Positions 17,678-26,170 of a DNA stretch of 53,501 nucleotides are shown here, in pieces. This stretch comes from Candidatus Stahliibacteriota bacterium. Lineage in GTDB: Bacteria > Hydrothermota > Tepidihabitantia > SM23-42. How positions within the stretch are numbered: the stretch's first letter is position 1; the number at the start of each line of letters is the position of its first letter. Both the position numbers and the translations under genes were made by a program. The stretch spans positions 1 through 53,501 of the forward strand of contig JAUWCU010000005.1 of the NCBI GenBank assembly GCA_030609135.1. The letters run 5' to 3'. The notes under the pieces were generated by a model, which made no database searches, was not told the DNA's origin, and saw only the letters and a list, made by a program, of their open reading frames with translations.

Positions 17678-18044
17678 CCCCGTTAGATAACACCCTGTCA
17701 ACAACAAAGGGGAAAGTATGGGAGTGTCGGAGTAACGGAGTATCGGGGAGCTAGCAAATGGTGCTGCGCACGGTAGTGCCGTTTCATCCAGTCTCCGTGT
17801 CTTCCAATCCTCATAACTTTCTAACTTCAAATCTTCTTATCTTCTTGCTTCTTCTAACGGGGTCAAGCTATTTACCTGTAAACTTGGACACATCTTTATC
17901 CCTTGATTTTGAATTTATCAAATAAGCTCCTCACCCCTGAAACAATACTGAAATGATATTCAGCACAGGGTTCAGGGCAGGCTTTTGTCCTCTCCTCAGA
18001 GAGGAGAGGACAACCATCTTTTCGCACACCCTCTCCCTTTTTAA

Positions 18045-18091
18045 GTAGTCGCCTGATTTATCAGGTTTTGTCCAATAAATTGGACAACTAC
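18045..18091. repeat. GTAGT...ACTAC three-way-junction repeat, compact copy
   Basis: GTAGT (18045-18049) pairs with ACTAC (18087-18091). Inside are the perfect hairpins CCTGAT-TT-ATCAGG and TCCAAT-AA-ATTGGA joined by a short 'ttttg' linker. The right flank matches, inverted, the left flank of the element at 3716-3790. Confidence 0.8.
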
Positions 18092-18180
18092 ACCTATTAA
18101 ACAATCTGTCCAAGTTTCTGATTTACCATGTAATTTAGACAATTCCACAGGGGATTTGTTAAGTGCCTTATACTTAAGTC

Positions 18181-18216
18181 TGTCTCATTTTGAGACAATG
18201 AATAAGCTTGAGACAA
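18181..18216 (+). promoter_or_regulatory. Probable enhancer-binding-protein site for the sigma-54 promoter
   Basis: TGTCTCA-TTT-TGAGACA (18181-18197) is a perfect inverted repeat, and a half-site TTGAGACAA follows at 18208-18216. They lie about 75-105 bases upstream of the predicted sigma-54 start site, the usual distance for an NtrC-type activator. Confidence 0.55.
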
Positions 18217-18265
18217 TCAAGTACAAAAAAACTCCCTATATTTAAGGTATATGTAAGGTATTGTC

Positions 18266-18282
18266 TTGGCATATTTCTTGCA
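18266..18282 (+). promoter_or_regulatory. Sigma-54 (-24/-12) promoter
   Basis: TTGGCA (18266-18271) and TTGCA (18278-18282) place the invariant GG (18268-18269) and GC (18280-18281) exactly 12 bases apart, as the RpoN consensus requires. The expected transcript start is near 18293, 18 bases before the ATG at 18311. A longer frame starting inside this promoter is therefore not the real start. Confidence 0.75.
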
Positions 18283-18310
18283 TATTAATATTTATGGAGA
18301 TATTATCGAG

Positions 18311-21019
18311 ATGATCAAGAAAACTCTTGCTGGTATTTTAATTTTCTATATTGGATTTGTCTATGCGCAGAGCATAAACAGATCTCCAATACCTTTTGAA
18401 CCCGAGCAAGTGATTTCCCGAATCTACCAGGACGACGACTGGAACCAGCGACAATTTAGTTTTCTTGTTGATACTGTTGTGACTTCGCTCCCTGGCATTG
18501 GCGAGCAACGTTCACCTGCAGTTGCCTTTGATGGGACAAATTATTTTATCGTATATACTGAATACCGGCATGGCACGGCGCAGATTTATGGAATAAGGGT
18601 GACACCAGATGGTGTATTACTTGATTCCTCTGGGATTGCAATATCATTTGCCAGTTATTCACAACATAATCCAGGTATTGCCTTTGACAATACAAACTAT
18701 TTTGTCGTGTGGCAAGATTATCGAGATTATGGAGCAGACATCTATGGTGCACGTATTTCTACAAGCGGTGATGTGCTGGACCCAGCTGGTATCCTGATTG
18801 CTGGATCTGGAACAAACCCTGTCCTGGCATTTGATGGCACGAATTATCTTATTGCCTGGTGCCGGGGATCAGGTATATATGGAGCACGTGTAACACAGAC
18901 CGGTCAGGTTTTGGACGACATCCTGATCTCCAACACTTTCGGGCAACAGCGTGTTACTAATATTGCTTTTAACGGTACTGATTACCTGGTAGTATGGGAA
19001 GATAGTAGGAATCCCTGGTGGATGACAAATAGGGATATCTATGGCGCCCGGGTTAGCACGTCTGGTATTGTGCTCGATACCGCAGGTATTGAGATTTGGG
19101 CAGATAGTAGTTGCGACTATCGTTTTCCCAGCGTCGCATGTGACAGCACCAATTATCTGGTTGTCTGGCAAAGTCAACAAGATAATAATGTGTTTGATAT
19201 ATACGGCACCCGGGTAAACCCAGATGGTATTGTACTCGATACCACAGGTATTGCAATATCGACTGCAGGTTGTTCTCAAATGCATACATCAATTGCATTT
19301 GATGGCCCTAACTATTTTGTCGTGTGGCATCGGCATAAGCCTAACGAGCATAACGAAGTGGACAATTTTGATATTTATGGCGCACGTATTTCAACATCAG
19401 GTAATGTAATCGATACAATGGGCATTGCAATCTCAACTGCAGACAGGTTTCAATGCTATCCGGTCATTGATTTTGATGGGCTTAACTATCTTGTCGTGTG
19501 GCAGGACAAGCGATTCGGTTCTACGCTTGAAAATAATATCGGTTGTGCAAGGGTCAATCAATCAGGTCAGGTTCTTGATCCAGGAGGAATCAATCTGTCA
19601 ACACAGATGCCGGTCCAGCAATCATGTCCAGTAGCGGCATTTGACGGTACAAACTATCTTGTAGTCTGGCATGACTTTCGTGATGAATCCTTTCCTGTAT
19701 CCAATGCTGATATCTATGGCATAAGAGTAGATAAACTTGGTCAAGTCCTTGATTCTTCAGCAATCGCAATATCAACGGCAGCACATGATCAGTTGTTTCC
19801 TGCGGTTGCGTTTGATGGCACAAACTATTTTGTGGTTTGGGAAGACCGTCGCACAGACAACTATTATCCGCATATTTATGGAGCACGGGTATCTCAGACC
19901 GGCGCGGTGATCGATCCAGAAGGTATAATTATTGCCGACAGTATGTACGGAGAGATTTCTCCTTCAATTGCTTTTGATGGAACGAATTATCTTGTAGCAT
20001 GGTTTGGTCGGTGTGGTTGGTCTTCTGGAATCATTGGTACCAGGGTTTCTCAATTTGGTGTAGTGCTTGACTCTGGTGGTTTTGTGATTGACACTGCGGG
20101 TTGGTATTTTTTCAATGATCAGACCTCAATTGCATATGGCGCAGATGCTTATCTTGTTGTCTGGAACGCTAATGATATTTTTGGTGCGCGTGTTTGTACA
20201 TCTGGTGTAGTCATTGATACAATACCCATACAGATTTCAAATGGTCAGTATCGTGAGTTTTCACCATCAGTTAATTTCAATGGAACAAACTACTTTGTCG
20301 TGTGGGATGATGAACGAAATAGTACTCATCCCTGGCCTGTAGATAGTATTGATATATACGGTGCACGAGTATCTCAAACCGGTATTGTGCTCGATACCTC
20401 GAATATTCGTATCTCAGAAGCTCCAGGATATCAAAAATCTCCGGGTATTGGATTTGACGGCACAGACTATCTGGTTGTGTGGGAAGATTCTCAGAATGAT
20501 TCTTTTTATGACATTTACGGTGCCAAGGTCAATTCATCTGGCACAGTCATAAATACATACCAGATTGTTGTGCAGTCTGGAGATCAATTTGAACCACGTC
20601 TTGCCCGGGGAAACAATGATCAGATTTTGATTGTTTATTCGGGCTGGACCGATTCAATCAATATACAGCCGGCTAATACCATGCGCATCTGGGGTAAATA
20701 CTACCCCTTTGTTGGCATTGAACAAACCAGGACACTCAATGCAATACATGGATGTGAATTATATGCTTATCCAAACCCTTTTCATACGCGGGTGACCTTA
20801 AACTACTCGTATCAAAGTGCACGTGGGAAAAGCCGCATTAATATCCGCATCTACGATGTAACCGGTCGCATGGTAAAGTCATATGATGACCTGCAGGATC
20901 ATCAAGTAATATGGTATGCTTGTGATGAGTACGGAAAACACTTGCCAGCTGGTATTTATTTCTGTATGTTGTATAGTGAAGACATGACATTGAGCAGAAA
21001 AATAGTCATGATCAAGTAA
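18311..21019 (+). CDS. Large secreted repeat protein with type IX-style C-terminal sorting domain
   Basis: A 902-residue exported protein. A signal peptide (about 1-20, ending 'FVYAQ') is followed by some thirteen repeats of about 45-60 residues with the pattern 'AFDGTNYxVVW...DIYGARVsxxGxVLDxxGIxIS', probably forming one or two beta-propellers. The last 80 residues are a FlgD/Por-type sorting domain ('YAYPNPFHTRVTLNY', 'GIYFCMLYS', terminal K). It looks like an adhesin or surface-layer protein. The ATG at 18311 is chosen because it begins the signal peptide and lies just after a sigma-54 start site. A pilin-like gene follows 15 bp downstream. Confidence 0.78.
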   Translation: MIKKTLAGILIFYIGFVYAQSINRSPIPFEPEQVISRIYQDDDWNQRQFSFLVDTVVTSLPGIGEQRSPAVAFDGTNYFIVYTEYRHGTAQIYGIRVTPDGVLLDSSGIAISFASYSQHNPGIAFDNTNYFVVWQDYRDYGADIYGARISTSGDVLDPAGILIAGSGTNPVLAFDGTNYLIAWCRGSGIYGARVTQTGQVLDDILISNTFGQQRVTNIAFNGTDYLVVWEDSRNPWWMTNRDIYGARVSTSGIVLDTAGIEIWADSSCDYRFPSVACDSTNYLVVWQSQQDNNVFDIYGTRVNPDGIVLDTTGIAISTAGCSQMHTSIAFDGPNYFVVWHRHKPNEHNEVDNFDIYGARISTSGNVIDTMGIAISTADRFQCYPVIDFDGLNYLVVWQDKRFGSTLENNIGCARVNQSGQVLDPGGINLSTQMPVQQSCPVAAFDGTNYLVVWHDFRDESFPVSNADIYGIRVDKLGQVLDSSAIAISTAAHDQLFPAVAFDGTNYFVVWEDRRTDNYYPHIYGARVSQTGAVIDPEGIIIADSMYGEISPSIAFDGTNYLVAWFGRCGWSSGIIGTRVSQFGVVLDSGGFVIDTAGWYFFNDQTSIAYGADAYLVVWNANDIFGARVCTSGVVIDTIPIQISNGQYREFSPSVNFNGTNYFVVWDDERNSTHPWPVDSIDIYGARVSQTGIVLDTSNIRISEAPGYQKSPGIGFDGTDYLVVWEDSQNDSFYDIYGAKVNSSGTVINTYQIVVQSGDQFEPRLARGNNDQILIVYSGWTDSINIQPANTMRIWGKYYPFVGIEQTRTLNAIHGCELYAYPNPFHTRVTLNYSYQSARGKSRINIRIYDVTGRMVKSYDDLQDHQVIWYACDEYGKHLPAGIYFCMLYSEDMTLSRKIVMIK

Positions 21020-21034
21020 TAAAGGAGTGCGGTT

Positions 21035-21583
21035 ATGAAAAAAAGAGGGATTATAATGCTCGAACTAATGGTCATTCTTCTTGTTATGAGCATCCTTGGT
21101 ACAGCTTCACTGGGAAAACTTACCAGGATGAAGAAACGCGCTATGGAAGTAATGGTTATCCAGAATATGCATGTGATGCAGCTTGCTGCTGAAGACTTTG
21201 CCACTTTAAGTGAAGGAATCTATGCTGCAGACTGTGCCCAGACTGTTACCGCTGCAGTGCCCGTAGGTGTGAGTATTATTGACCCGCACTATATTGGTGG
21301 CAATGTTAGTGGCTTGCTTCCAGACCCCCCAGATAATCTGCTTCCATTGACCTTTAATAACCCGGTCATAGCGGGTAATAACTCATACTGGTCCCCATCC
21401 GTTGCAAACCAGCCTGCTTGGTGTTGGGTTGCTTGTAATGCTGGTGGTGTGGCATATAATCCATTTGATGCTAGTGGTTGCCCAGTAGCAAATGGTTCTA
21501 GTCCATCTCCTGCAGTGCGCTATGAAATATATGGTCAGGGGATTGAATGTACACTCCAGCTTAGTTTGACCAGTGATCAATAA
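21035..21583 (+). CDS. Type IV pilin-like / pseudopilin protein
   Basis: A 182-residue prepilin. The leader MKKRG is followed by the cleavage site G5/I6, glutamate at mature position 5 (E10), and a hydrophobic helix (about 6-28), all diagnostic of type IV filament subunits. The C-terminal domain (about 60-182) is rich in G, P, N and cysteines (five or more), suggesting a disulfide-held globular head. AAGGAGTG gives a ribosome-binding site. It is co-directional with the sigma-54-driven repeat protein, and sigma-54 control is typical for pilA, so both are likely expressed together. Confidence 0.82.
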   Translation: MKKRGIIMLELMVILLVMSILGTASLGKLTRMKKRAMEVMVIQNMHVMQLAAEDFATLSEGIYAADCAQTVTAAVPVGVSIIDPHYIGGNVSGLLPDPPDNLLPLTFNNPVIAGNNSYWSPSVANQPAWCWVACNAGGVAYNPFDASGCPVANGSSPSPAVRYEIYGQGIECTLQLSLTSDQ

Positions 21584-21876
21584 GCACCTATAACTGCCAT
21601 CCCCGCAAAAATTTTATAGTTGATTGCGCAAAGGTAATGTTTGCAATGCTTAAGAGCAATTTAGTGGTGGAAACAGTGTGCTTGAATACATGACGGATTT
21701 CAGCGGTGTTCAATTCACTGTCATGCTGAACTTGTTTCAGCATCTCCTATTTCAATTTCCATTGTGTTGAGATTCTGAAATGAATTCAGAATGACACATT
21801 TCCTATAGGCAATAAAAAGTAATCTTATGCATCTGATTTTAGACATAACTAAAAAAATGGGGGGGATGTCAGGCAC
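21584..21876. other. Convergent gap with a double-hairpin repeat
   Basis: The pilin and TPR genes converge here. The gap holds a TGTCAT...ATGACA element (21719-21796) and a G-run (gggggg, about 21859). No terminator with a proper T-run was seen. Confidence 0.5.
21719..21796. repeat. TGTCAT...ATGACA double-hairpin repeat
   Basis: TGTCAT pairs with ATGACA. Inside are ATGCTGAA-cttgt-TTCAGCAT and ATTCTGAA-atga-ATTCAGAAT, with ATCTC/GAGAT as an additional inner stem. It has the same outer words and layout as the core of the MITE copies, but sits without MITE ends. Confidence 0.7.
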
Positions 21877-23499
21877 TTATAAATCTTTGAGTTTTGTCCT
21901 AAGATTCCTATTTTTAGAATCAAATTCCAGGGCTTTTTCATAGGCTGCTCGTGCCTTTTCAGGTTTACCAAGTTTCATATACACGTCACCTAAGTGTTCG
22001 AGGATTACTCTATCTTCAACAATATCTGCAGCACGCTTCAGTTCTTCCAAAGCGTCTTCATACTTACCCATTTTATAGAATACCCAGCCCCGTGAATCAA
22101 TATAATACGCATTATTAGGATCAAGCAATAATGCTCTATCTATTAACCCGAGTGCATATTCAAGACGCTCGTTTTTTTCAGCATAGGTATAACCAACATA
22201 ATTCAATGCCATGGCATTTGTGGTATCGATTTCTATTATTTTTTGGAATATCTTGAATGCTTCTTTCTTTTTATCAAGTCGCTCACAAAGGTTAGCCAGG
22301 GCTTGTAGGGTTGAGAAGTTGTCCGGGTCTTTTTTAAGGGCTTTGTGATATTGGAAATAGGCTTGCGTGGTTTTCCCTTGCATCTCGGCACTGACGCCCA
22401 AAAGATAATATACTTGAGTCAGGTCTGCACCGTGATACCCGGCTTCAGTAAAAGCATATTCTGCAGTCTTGAAATCCTTTAAATCAATAGCAATGAATCC
22501 GAGGTATACCCATAATTCAATGAAATCAGGGTTGATTTTAAGAGCGATGGTGATTTCCTCTAATGCTATTTTATAATTGCCTTTATCAAGGTGGATCTTG
22601 CCAGCATAAAATCTTGAATAGGTATCTAAGGGGTCAAGTCGAGAGGCAATGAGAAATTCATCCAAAGCATGGTCTAACTTTCCTGTTTTATAAAATGCAT
22701 AACCCAGGCTTCTTCTAACATGACCATCAAAATGGTCGAGCTTGAGCACAGTATGTGCCATTTGTATTAGAGCATCATACTGGTCAATATCTGAGTAAAG
22801 GTCGATCAATCTCTTACCAACTGTGAGAAGGAGAGAATCATGTTTTAGGGTTCTCTCATAGTAGTAAATAGCTGAATCTTTCACATTGAGGATGTCAAAG
22901 CCCGTGCCAATCCCAATCAAGGCAGTCACATCAGTTGTGTCTAATGCATAACCTTGTCTATAGTATTCAATTGCAGCATGGTGGTCATTCATCTTACCGG
23001 CAATTGAACCGAGTCTTACGTATGTATCTGGTGTTTTTAGGGTATCTGGCATGACGAGCAAAATATCCGTTGCTGTTTTGAAATCCTGTATCGCTTCATA
23101 AAGGACTGATAGACTGTTATATATATCGATATTCTCAGGCGCTAAATTCAGCGCCTGCTCATAGTATTTGATTGCCATGCGCAAGTTGCCTTTTCCAATA
23201 TTGCCGATTGCGAGAGTATTGTAGATAGTCAGTTCTTCAGGAAAAAGCACAAGCCCTTGTTTTGCAATAGCAATACCCCTATCGAATTCCTTTAGTTTAT
23301 ATAATGCATTAGCAAATGTAATGTAGATCTCAGGGGTTTCCGGAGCCAATTCCATAACCCTTTCGTAATACGTAATTGCTTCAGCAATATTGCCTTCGAG
23401 CTCCAGATTGTTGCCAATGCTGAATAACTCATAGGCTGTCTCAGAATTGGTGAGCAGAATTACACTTACTAAAACTCGACAAATATTGATAATAACCAT
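21877..23499 (-). CDS. Exported tetratricopeptide-repeat protein
   Basis: A 540-residue protein with an N-terminal hydrophobic signal (about 1-17) followed by roughly thirteen to fourteen consecutive TPRs of 34 residues ('AIEYYRQGYALDTTDVTALIGIG', 'ALNYVGYTYAEKNERLEYALGLI'). It probably acts as a periplasmic or lipoprotein-like scaffold. It overlaps the upstream barrel gene by 31 bp, so the two are co-translated in the order rimO, barrel, TPR. No catalytic domain is present, and the partner is unknown. Confidence 0.82.
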   Translation of the reverse strand: MVIINICRVLVSVILLTNSETAYELFSIGNNLELEGNIAEAITYYERVMELAPETPEIYITFANALYKLKEFDRGIAIAKQGLVLFPEELTIYNTLAIGNIGKGNLRMAIKYYEQALNLAPENIDIYNSLSVLYEAIQDFKTATDILLVMPDTLKTPDTYVRLGSIAGKMNDHHAAIEYYRQGYALDTTDVTALIGIGTGFDILNVKDSAIYYYERTLKHDSLLLTVGKRLIDLYSDIDQYDALIQMAHTVLKLDHFDGHVRRSLGYAFYKTGKLDHALDEFLIASRLDPLDTYSRFYAGKIHLDKGNYKIALEEITIALKINPDFIELWVYLGFIAIDLKDFKTAEYAFTEAGYHGADLTQVYYLLGVSAEMQGKTTQAYFQYHKALKKDPDNFSTLQALANLCERLDKKKEAFKIFQKIIEIDTTNAMALNYVGYTYAEKNERLEYALGLIDRALLLDPNNAYYIDSRGWVFYKMGKYEDALEELKRAADIVEDRVILEHLGDVYMKLGKPEKARAAYEKALEFDSKNRNLRTKLKDL

Positions 23500-24239
23500 A
23501 ACTTGTCCGGGTCCTTTATTATATCGTTATTCAAGATATTATAAGCTAATTCCAAACCGATTCTTTTACCGTTCTTACTATAAAAAGTGTTTACCTGAAA
23601 GAGATGCTGGTGATAAAAGGAAGTATCACCCTTTGTAATGTGGAATGTCGGGTAGATATCAAAGCCGATATTATTCTTCCTGAATATGTTCACAACGGGT
23701 TTCAGGATAATCTCATAGTTGTAATCGGCACCGGCGTTAATATCCCAACCATGATAACCCCAGTGCGGATAACTTCCCAATTCAACACTCCAGACGAACT
23801 TTTTTGAACTATGCAAACGACTTGATTTATGGAAATCAGGATCGGCAATCTGCATTCTGAATCTGTTGAATACGGGTGTTCCTTCTACTTCAAAATCTAT
23901 ATCGTGTATACAGTCATGCATGAAATAAGTGGCGACCATCAATCTTTTCAAAAGTAAATCAAACCCGCCTACAATATAGTAATGCGCATACCTTGGATCA
24001 AGAGATACACCCCCGGTTTGCTCTGCCATATCAAGGTCGTCACGGTAGCTCATGAAAAAAGAAAAGTCTTTGTGCTTGACCATTGTACAATAAATCTCAA
24101 CTGAAGCGTCCATATTGTAAAGGATGGTGTCGCTATTCAGGTATTTGCCGATAAAAGCGCAGCCATGGAACTCAAGCGATAGATCTAAAGCAGATAGGGT
24201 ACAGATAAATGATAATAATACCGCCAGAATTCGTAGCAT
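23469..24239 (-). CDS. Predicted outer-membrane beta-barrel protein
   Basis: A 256-residue protein with a signal peptide (about 1-17, ending 'CTLSALDL'), alternating hydrophobic strands throughout and a terminal phenylalanine ('LLSIFVEF'), the usual signal for outer-membrane insertion. I do not recognise the family. The ATG at 24239 directly follows the rimO stop (24242) and starts a good signal peptide; an upstream TTG would give a hydrophilic extension. It may work with the overlapping TPR gene. Confidence 0.65.
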   Translation of the reverse strand: MLRILAVLLSFICTLSALDLSLEFHGCAFIGKYLNSDTILYNMDASVEIYCTMVKHKDFSFFMSYRDDLDMAEQTGGVSLDPRYAHYYIVGGFDLLLKRLMVATYFMHDCIHDIDFEVEGTPVFNRFRMQIADPDFHKSSRLHSSKKFVWSVELGSYPHWGYHGWDINAGADYNYEIILKPVVNIFRKNNIGFDIYPTFHITKGDTSFYHQHLFQVNTFYSKNGKRIGLELAYNILNNDIIKDPDKLWLLSIFVEF

Positions 24240-24241
24240 TT

Positions 24242-25492
24242 TTAACTTAGGGTCTCGGCACAAACATCACATCCAAATACATCAGAGAACCGAGCTGTGC
24301 AGAATTCTCCGATTCTGAGGTTAGTATTTTTCATGAGCACATTGCTGTCGATATCAGGACATGCGTGTTCAGTATGACCGATATACTGGCTATTCTTATG
24401 GTGGATAAGCGTCTTGTATACCTTGCCCAACCTGGATCTGTTGTTTTTTTCAATAAGTGCCTGTTGGAGCGCTACAATCTGTCCGTATCTTTGATTGATG
24501 ATTGACTCGGGTACTTGCTTAAACTCAGCAGCTTGTGTTCCATGTTCACAAAAATAAGAGAAGACACCAAGCCAGTCTATTTTAGTTTCTTTAATAAAGT
24601 TCAATAGTTCCTTGAACTCATCATCTGTTTCGGTTGGAAAACCAACGATTACTGTTGTTCTAATAGAAATTCCATCAATTACCTCTAATTTTGCGAATAA
24701 TTCTTGAATACGCTGTTTTGTCGTACCCCGGTTCATTAATTTTAAAATCCGGTTATTTATATGTTGAATTGGCAAATCAATGTACTTGCATACTTTCTTA
24801 TTCGTCTTGATTTCATCTATGATTTCGTCATTAATACTCATCGGGTGCGTATACATTATCCTTATCCATTCAATGCCTGGAATCTTGCAAATACTTCTTA
24901 TTAACTCGACAAGCATTGGTTTATTGTAAAGATCTTGTCCATAAGCAGTTGTGTCTTGGGCAATAAGTATGAGTTCTTTAACACCAATTTCTGCAAGTTC
25001 TGCAGATTCCCTTAGCAGGGTGTCGAAATCAGCGCTTTTGTATGCACCTTTTATCATCGGAATAGTGCAATATGAACAACGATTAGAACAACCATCAGCT
25101 ATTTTTAGATATGCGTAACCTTGGGTGGTTAGTAGACGTGCACGCGTAATTTTGGCATTTGTCTGTATTGTACGTAAAAGCTGTTCGTTTTGTTCAAGGG
25201 TGAAAAACCCGGCAACCCCTGGGAATGCGTCTTTTAATCGTTTGGCATAACGGTTGACTGCACAGCCGTGCACATAGACTTTCTTATTTTTGGCAATGGC
25301 TAATGCCTTTTTGATTTCTTCCTCAGTTTCTACAATTGCCGGTTCAATAAATGCACAAGTATTAATAATTATGACATCACTGTACTCTGGTATTGCGCAA
25401 ATTTCCACCCCTGCCGCGCCAAGCGCGCCAAGCAACTTTTCTGAATCTACCAGGTTTTTGGGACAACCAAGGGAGATGAGATTGACCTTCAT
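24242..25492 (-). CDS. rimO: Ribosomal protein S12 methylthiotransferase RimO
   Basis: A 416-residue radical-SAM enzyme that methylthiolates an aspartate of S12. 'SLGCPKNLVDSE' near the N-terminus is the RimO signature and separates it from MiaB. The UPF0004 domain cysteines (about C10, C46, C76) and the radical-SAM motif 'DGCSNRCSYC' bind two 4Fe-4S clusters, and a short TRAM-like domain ends the protein. The start is ATG; no clear ribosome-binding site is visible. Downstream genes are co-directional. Confidence 0.93.
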   Translation of the reverse strand: MKVNLISLGCPKNLVDSEKLLGALGAAGVEICAIPEYSDVIIINTCAFIEPAIVETEEEIKKALAIAKNKKVYVHGCAVNRYAKRLKDAFPGVAGFFTLEQNEQLLRTIQTNAKITRARLLTTQGYAYLKIADGCSNRCSYCTIPMIKGAYKSADFDTLLRESAELAEIGVKELILIAQDTTAYGQDLYNKPMLVELIRSICKIPGIEWIRIMYTHPMSINDEIIDEIKTNKKVCKYIDLPIQHINNRILKLMNRGTTKQRIQELFAKLEVIDGISIRTTVIVGFPTETDDEFKELLNFIKETKIDWLGVFSYFCEHGTQAAEFKQVPESIINQRYGQIVALQQALIEKNNRSRLGKVYKTLIHHKNSQYIGHTEHACPDIDSNVLMKNTNLRIGEFCTARFSDVFGCDVCAETLS

Positions 25493-25526
25493 TATTTATG
25501 CGTCTATACAGGCTGATAGAGAATTA

Positions 25527-25547
25527 GGAGTAGGGCGTTTACGCCTG
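25527..25547 (+). repeat. REP hairpin (GTAG foot, TTTA loop)
   Basis: GGAGTAG then GGCG-TTTA-CGCC, the same unit as the tandem pair at 2062-2118. The flank 'tatacaggctga..gagaat' just before it is also found before the REP at 25716-25736. Confidence 0.7.
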
Positions 25548-25554
25548 TATTTTG

Positions 25555-25606
25555 GGAGTGCAATGTCTCCTGACATTGCATGCAACGAGGGGTCTCGTTG
25601 CACTCC
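25555..25606. repeat. Branched double-hairpin repeat, copy 3, with compensatory stem changes
   Basis: The outer stem GGAGTG (25555-25560) / CACTCC (25601-25606) and the linker CATG (25579-25582) are identical to the copies at 62 and 274. Hairpin 1 is now CAATGTC-TCCT-GACATTG and hairpin 2 is CAACGAG-GGGT-CTCGTTG. Both are perfect, with unrelated inner stem bases and larger loops. Confidence 0.85.
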
Positions 25607-25715
25607 ACATTTAACGAGCCCCGTGAAATAATCGCCTTCTGAATGTATTTAAAGTTCCCAATTAGACTACAGCTGTCATTTATGTCTTTAACCTTCATAA
25701 TTCTATTTAACGGGG

Positions 25716-25736
25716 CGAGCCTAAAGGCTCTACTCC
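25716..25736 (-). repeat. REP hairpin overlapping the 3' end of the thioesterase gene
   Basis: On the minus strand GGAGTAG is followed by GAGCC-TTTA-GGCTC, the same stem as the unit at 1471-1492. The GGAGTAG foot begins at the last base of the thioesterase stop codon. Confidence 0.7.
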
Positions 25737-26170
25737 TACAAATTTCGACATTCTCGGTCAGCCTGTATACTACTGATTCTGATTAACTTAGCCTGAGCCC
25801 GGGCGATCAACTTACTGCTTTTATCCACGATTTCTGCATCGGCAATAATAAGCTGGTGCTTTACGCGCACTACTCTGGCACGTGCTGTGTATGTTTCATT
25901 GACCTGCATTGGGGTTCGTATGCGCACGTTCAATTCGCCGGTCACGCATTTTAAGTTGTCCTTTAGATAGGCAGCCCAGACTGTCATTTCATCAAGGATT
26001 GTACAGATGATACCGCCGTGGACAGTATTGTGATAACCTTGAGTCCACAAAGGAAGCTCAATATGCGCCTTCACACCGCCATTGCATTCTTTAATGCTCA
26101 GCTTAAGACCGTTCGGGTTATCAAAACCGCAGGCAAAACATTTTTTGTCCATAAAGAACTCAGTATTCAT
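25736..26170 (-). CDS. Hotdog-fold thioesterase (PaaI/4HBT family)
   Basis: A 144-residue hotdog protein. 'CFACGFDNPNGLKL' at the N-terminus and 'YHNTVHGGIICTILDEMTVWAA' (the hotdog helix, with the catalytic-type D/E) are typical of acyl-CoA thioesterases of the PaaI/YbgC group. The ATG at 26170 has AAGGA upstream and overlaps lolA by 11 bp. The last about 12 residues ('SSIQADRECRNL') are encoded by REP-flank sequence, so the natural C-terminus appears replaced by repeat-derived DNA. The substrate is unknown. Confidence 0.82.
   Translation of the reverse strand: MNTEFFMDKKCFACGFDNPNGLKLSIKECNGGVKAHIELPLWTQGYHNTVHGGIICTILDEMTVWAAYLKDNLKCVTGELNVRIRTPMQVNETYTARARVVRVKHQLIIADAEIVDKSSKLIARAQAKLIRISSIQADRECRNL

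Larger units (their letters stand above)
17627..18310. other. Divergent intergenic region with sigma-70 and sigma-54 promoters and repeats
   Basis: This 684-bp gap contains the clpC promoter, a low-complexity pyrimidine run (about 17818-17857), a perfect hairpin (GTCCTCTCCTC/GAGGAGAGGAC, about 17987-18011), a GTAGT...ACTAC element (18045-18091), an upstream palindrome (18181-18197) and a sigma-54 promoter (18266-18282). Small frames here are not credible. Confidence 0.7.

Noticed and set aside
18266-18310. Extended N-terminus of the repeat protein starting at a TTG (18266)
   Set aside because: The extension is the sigma-54 promoter itself, and the signal peptide begins at the ATG at 18311.
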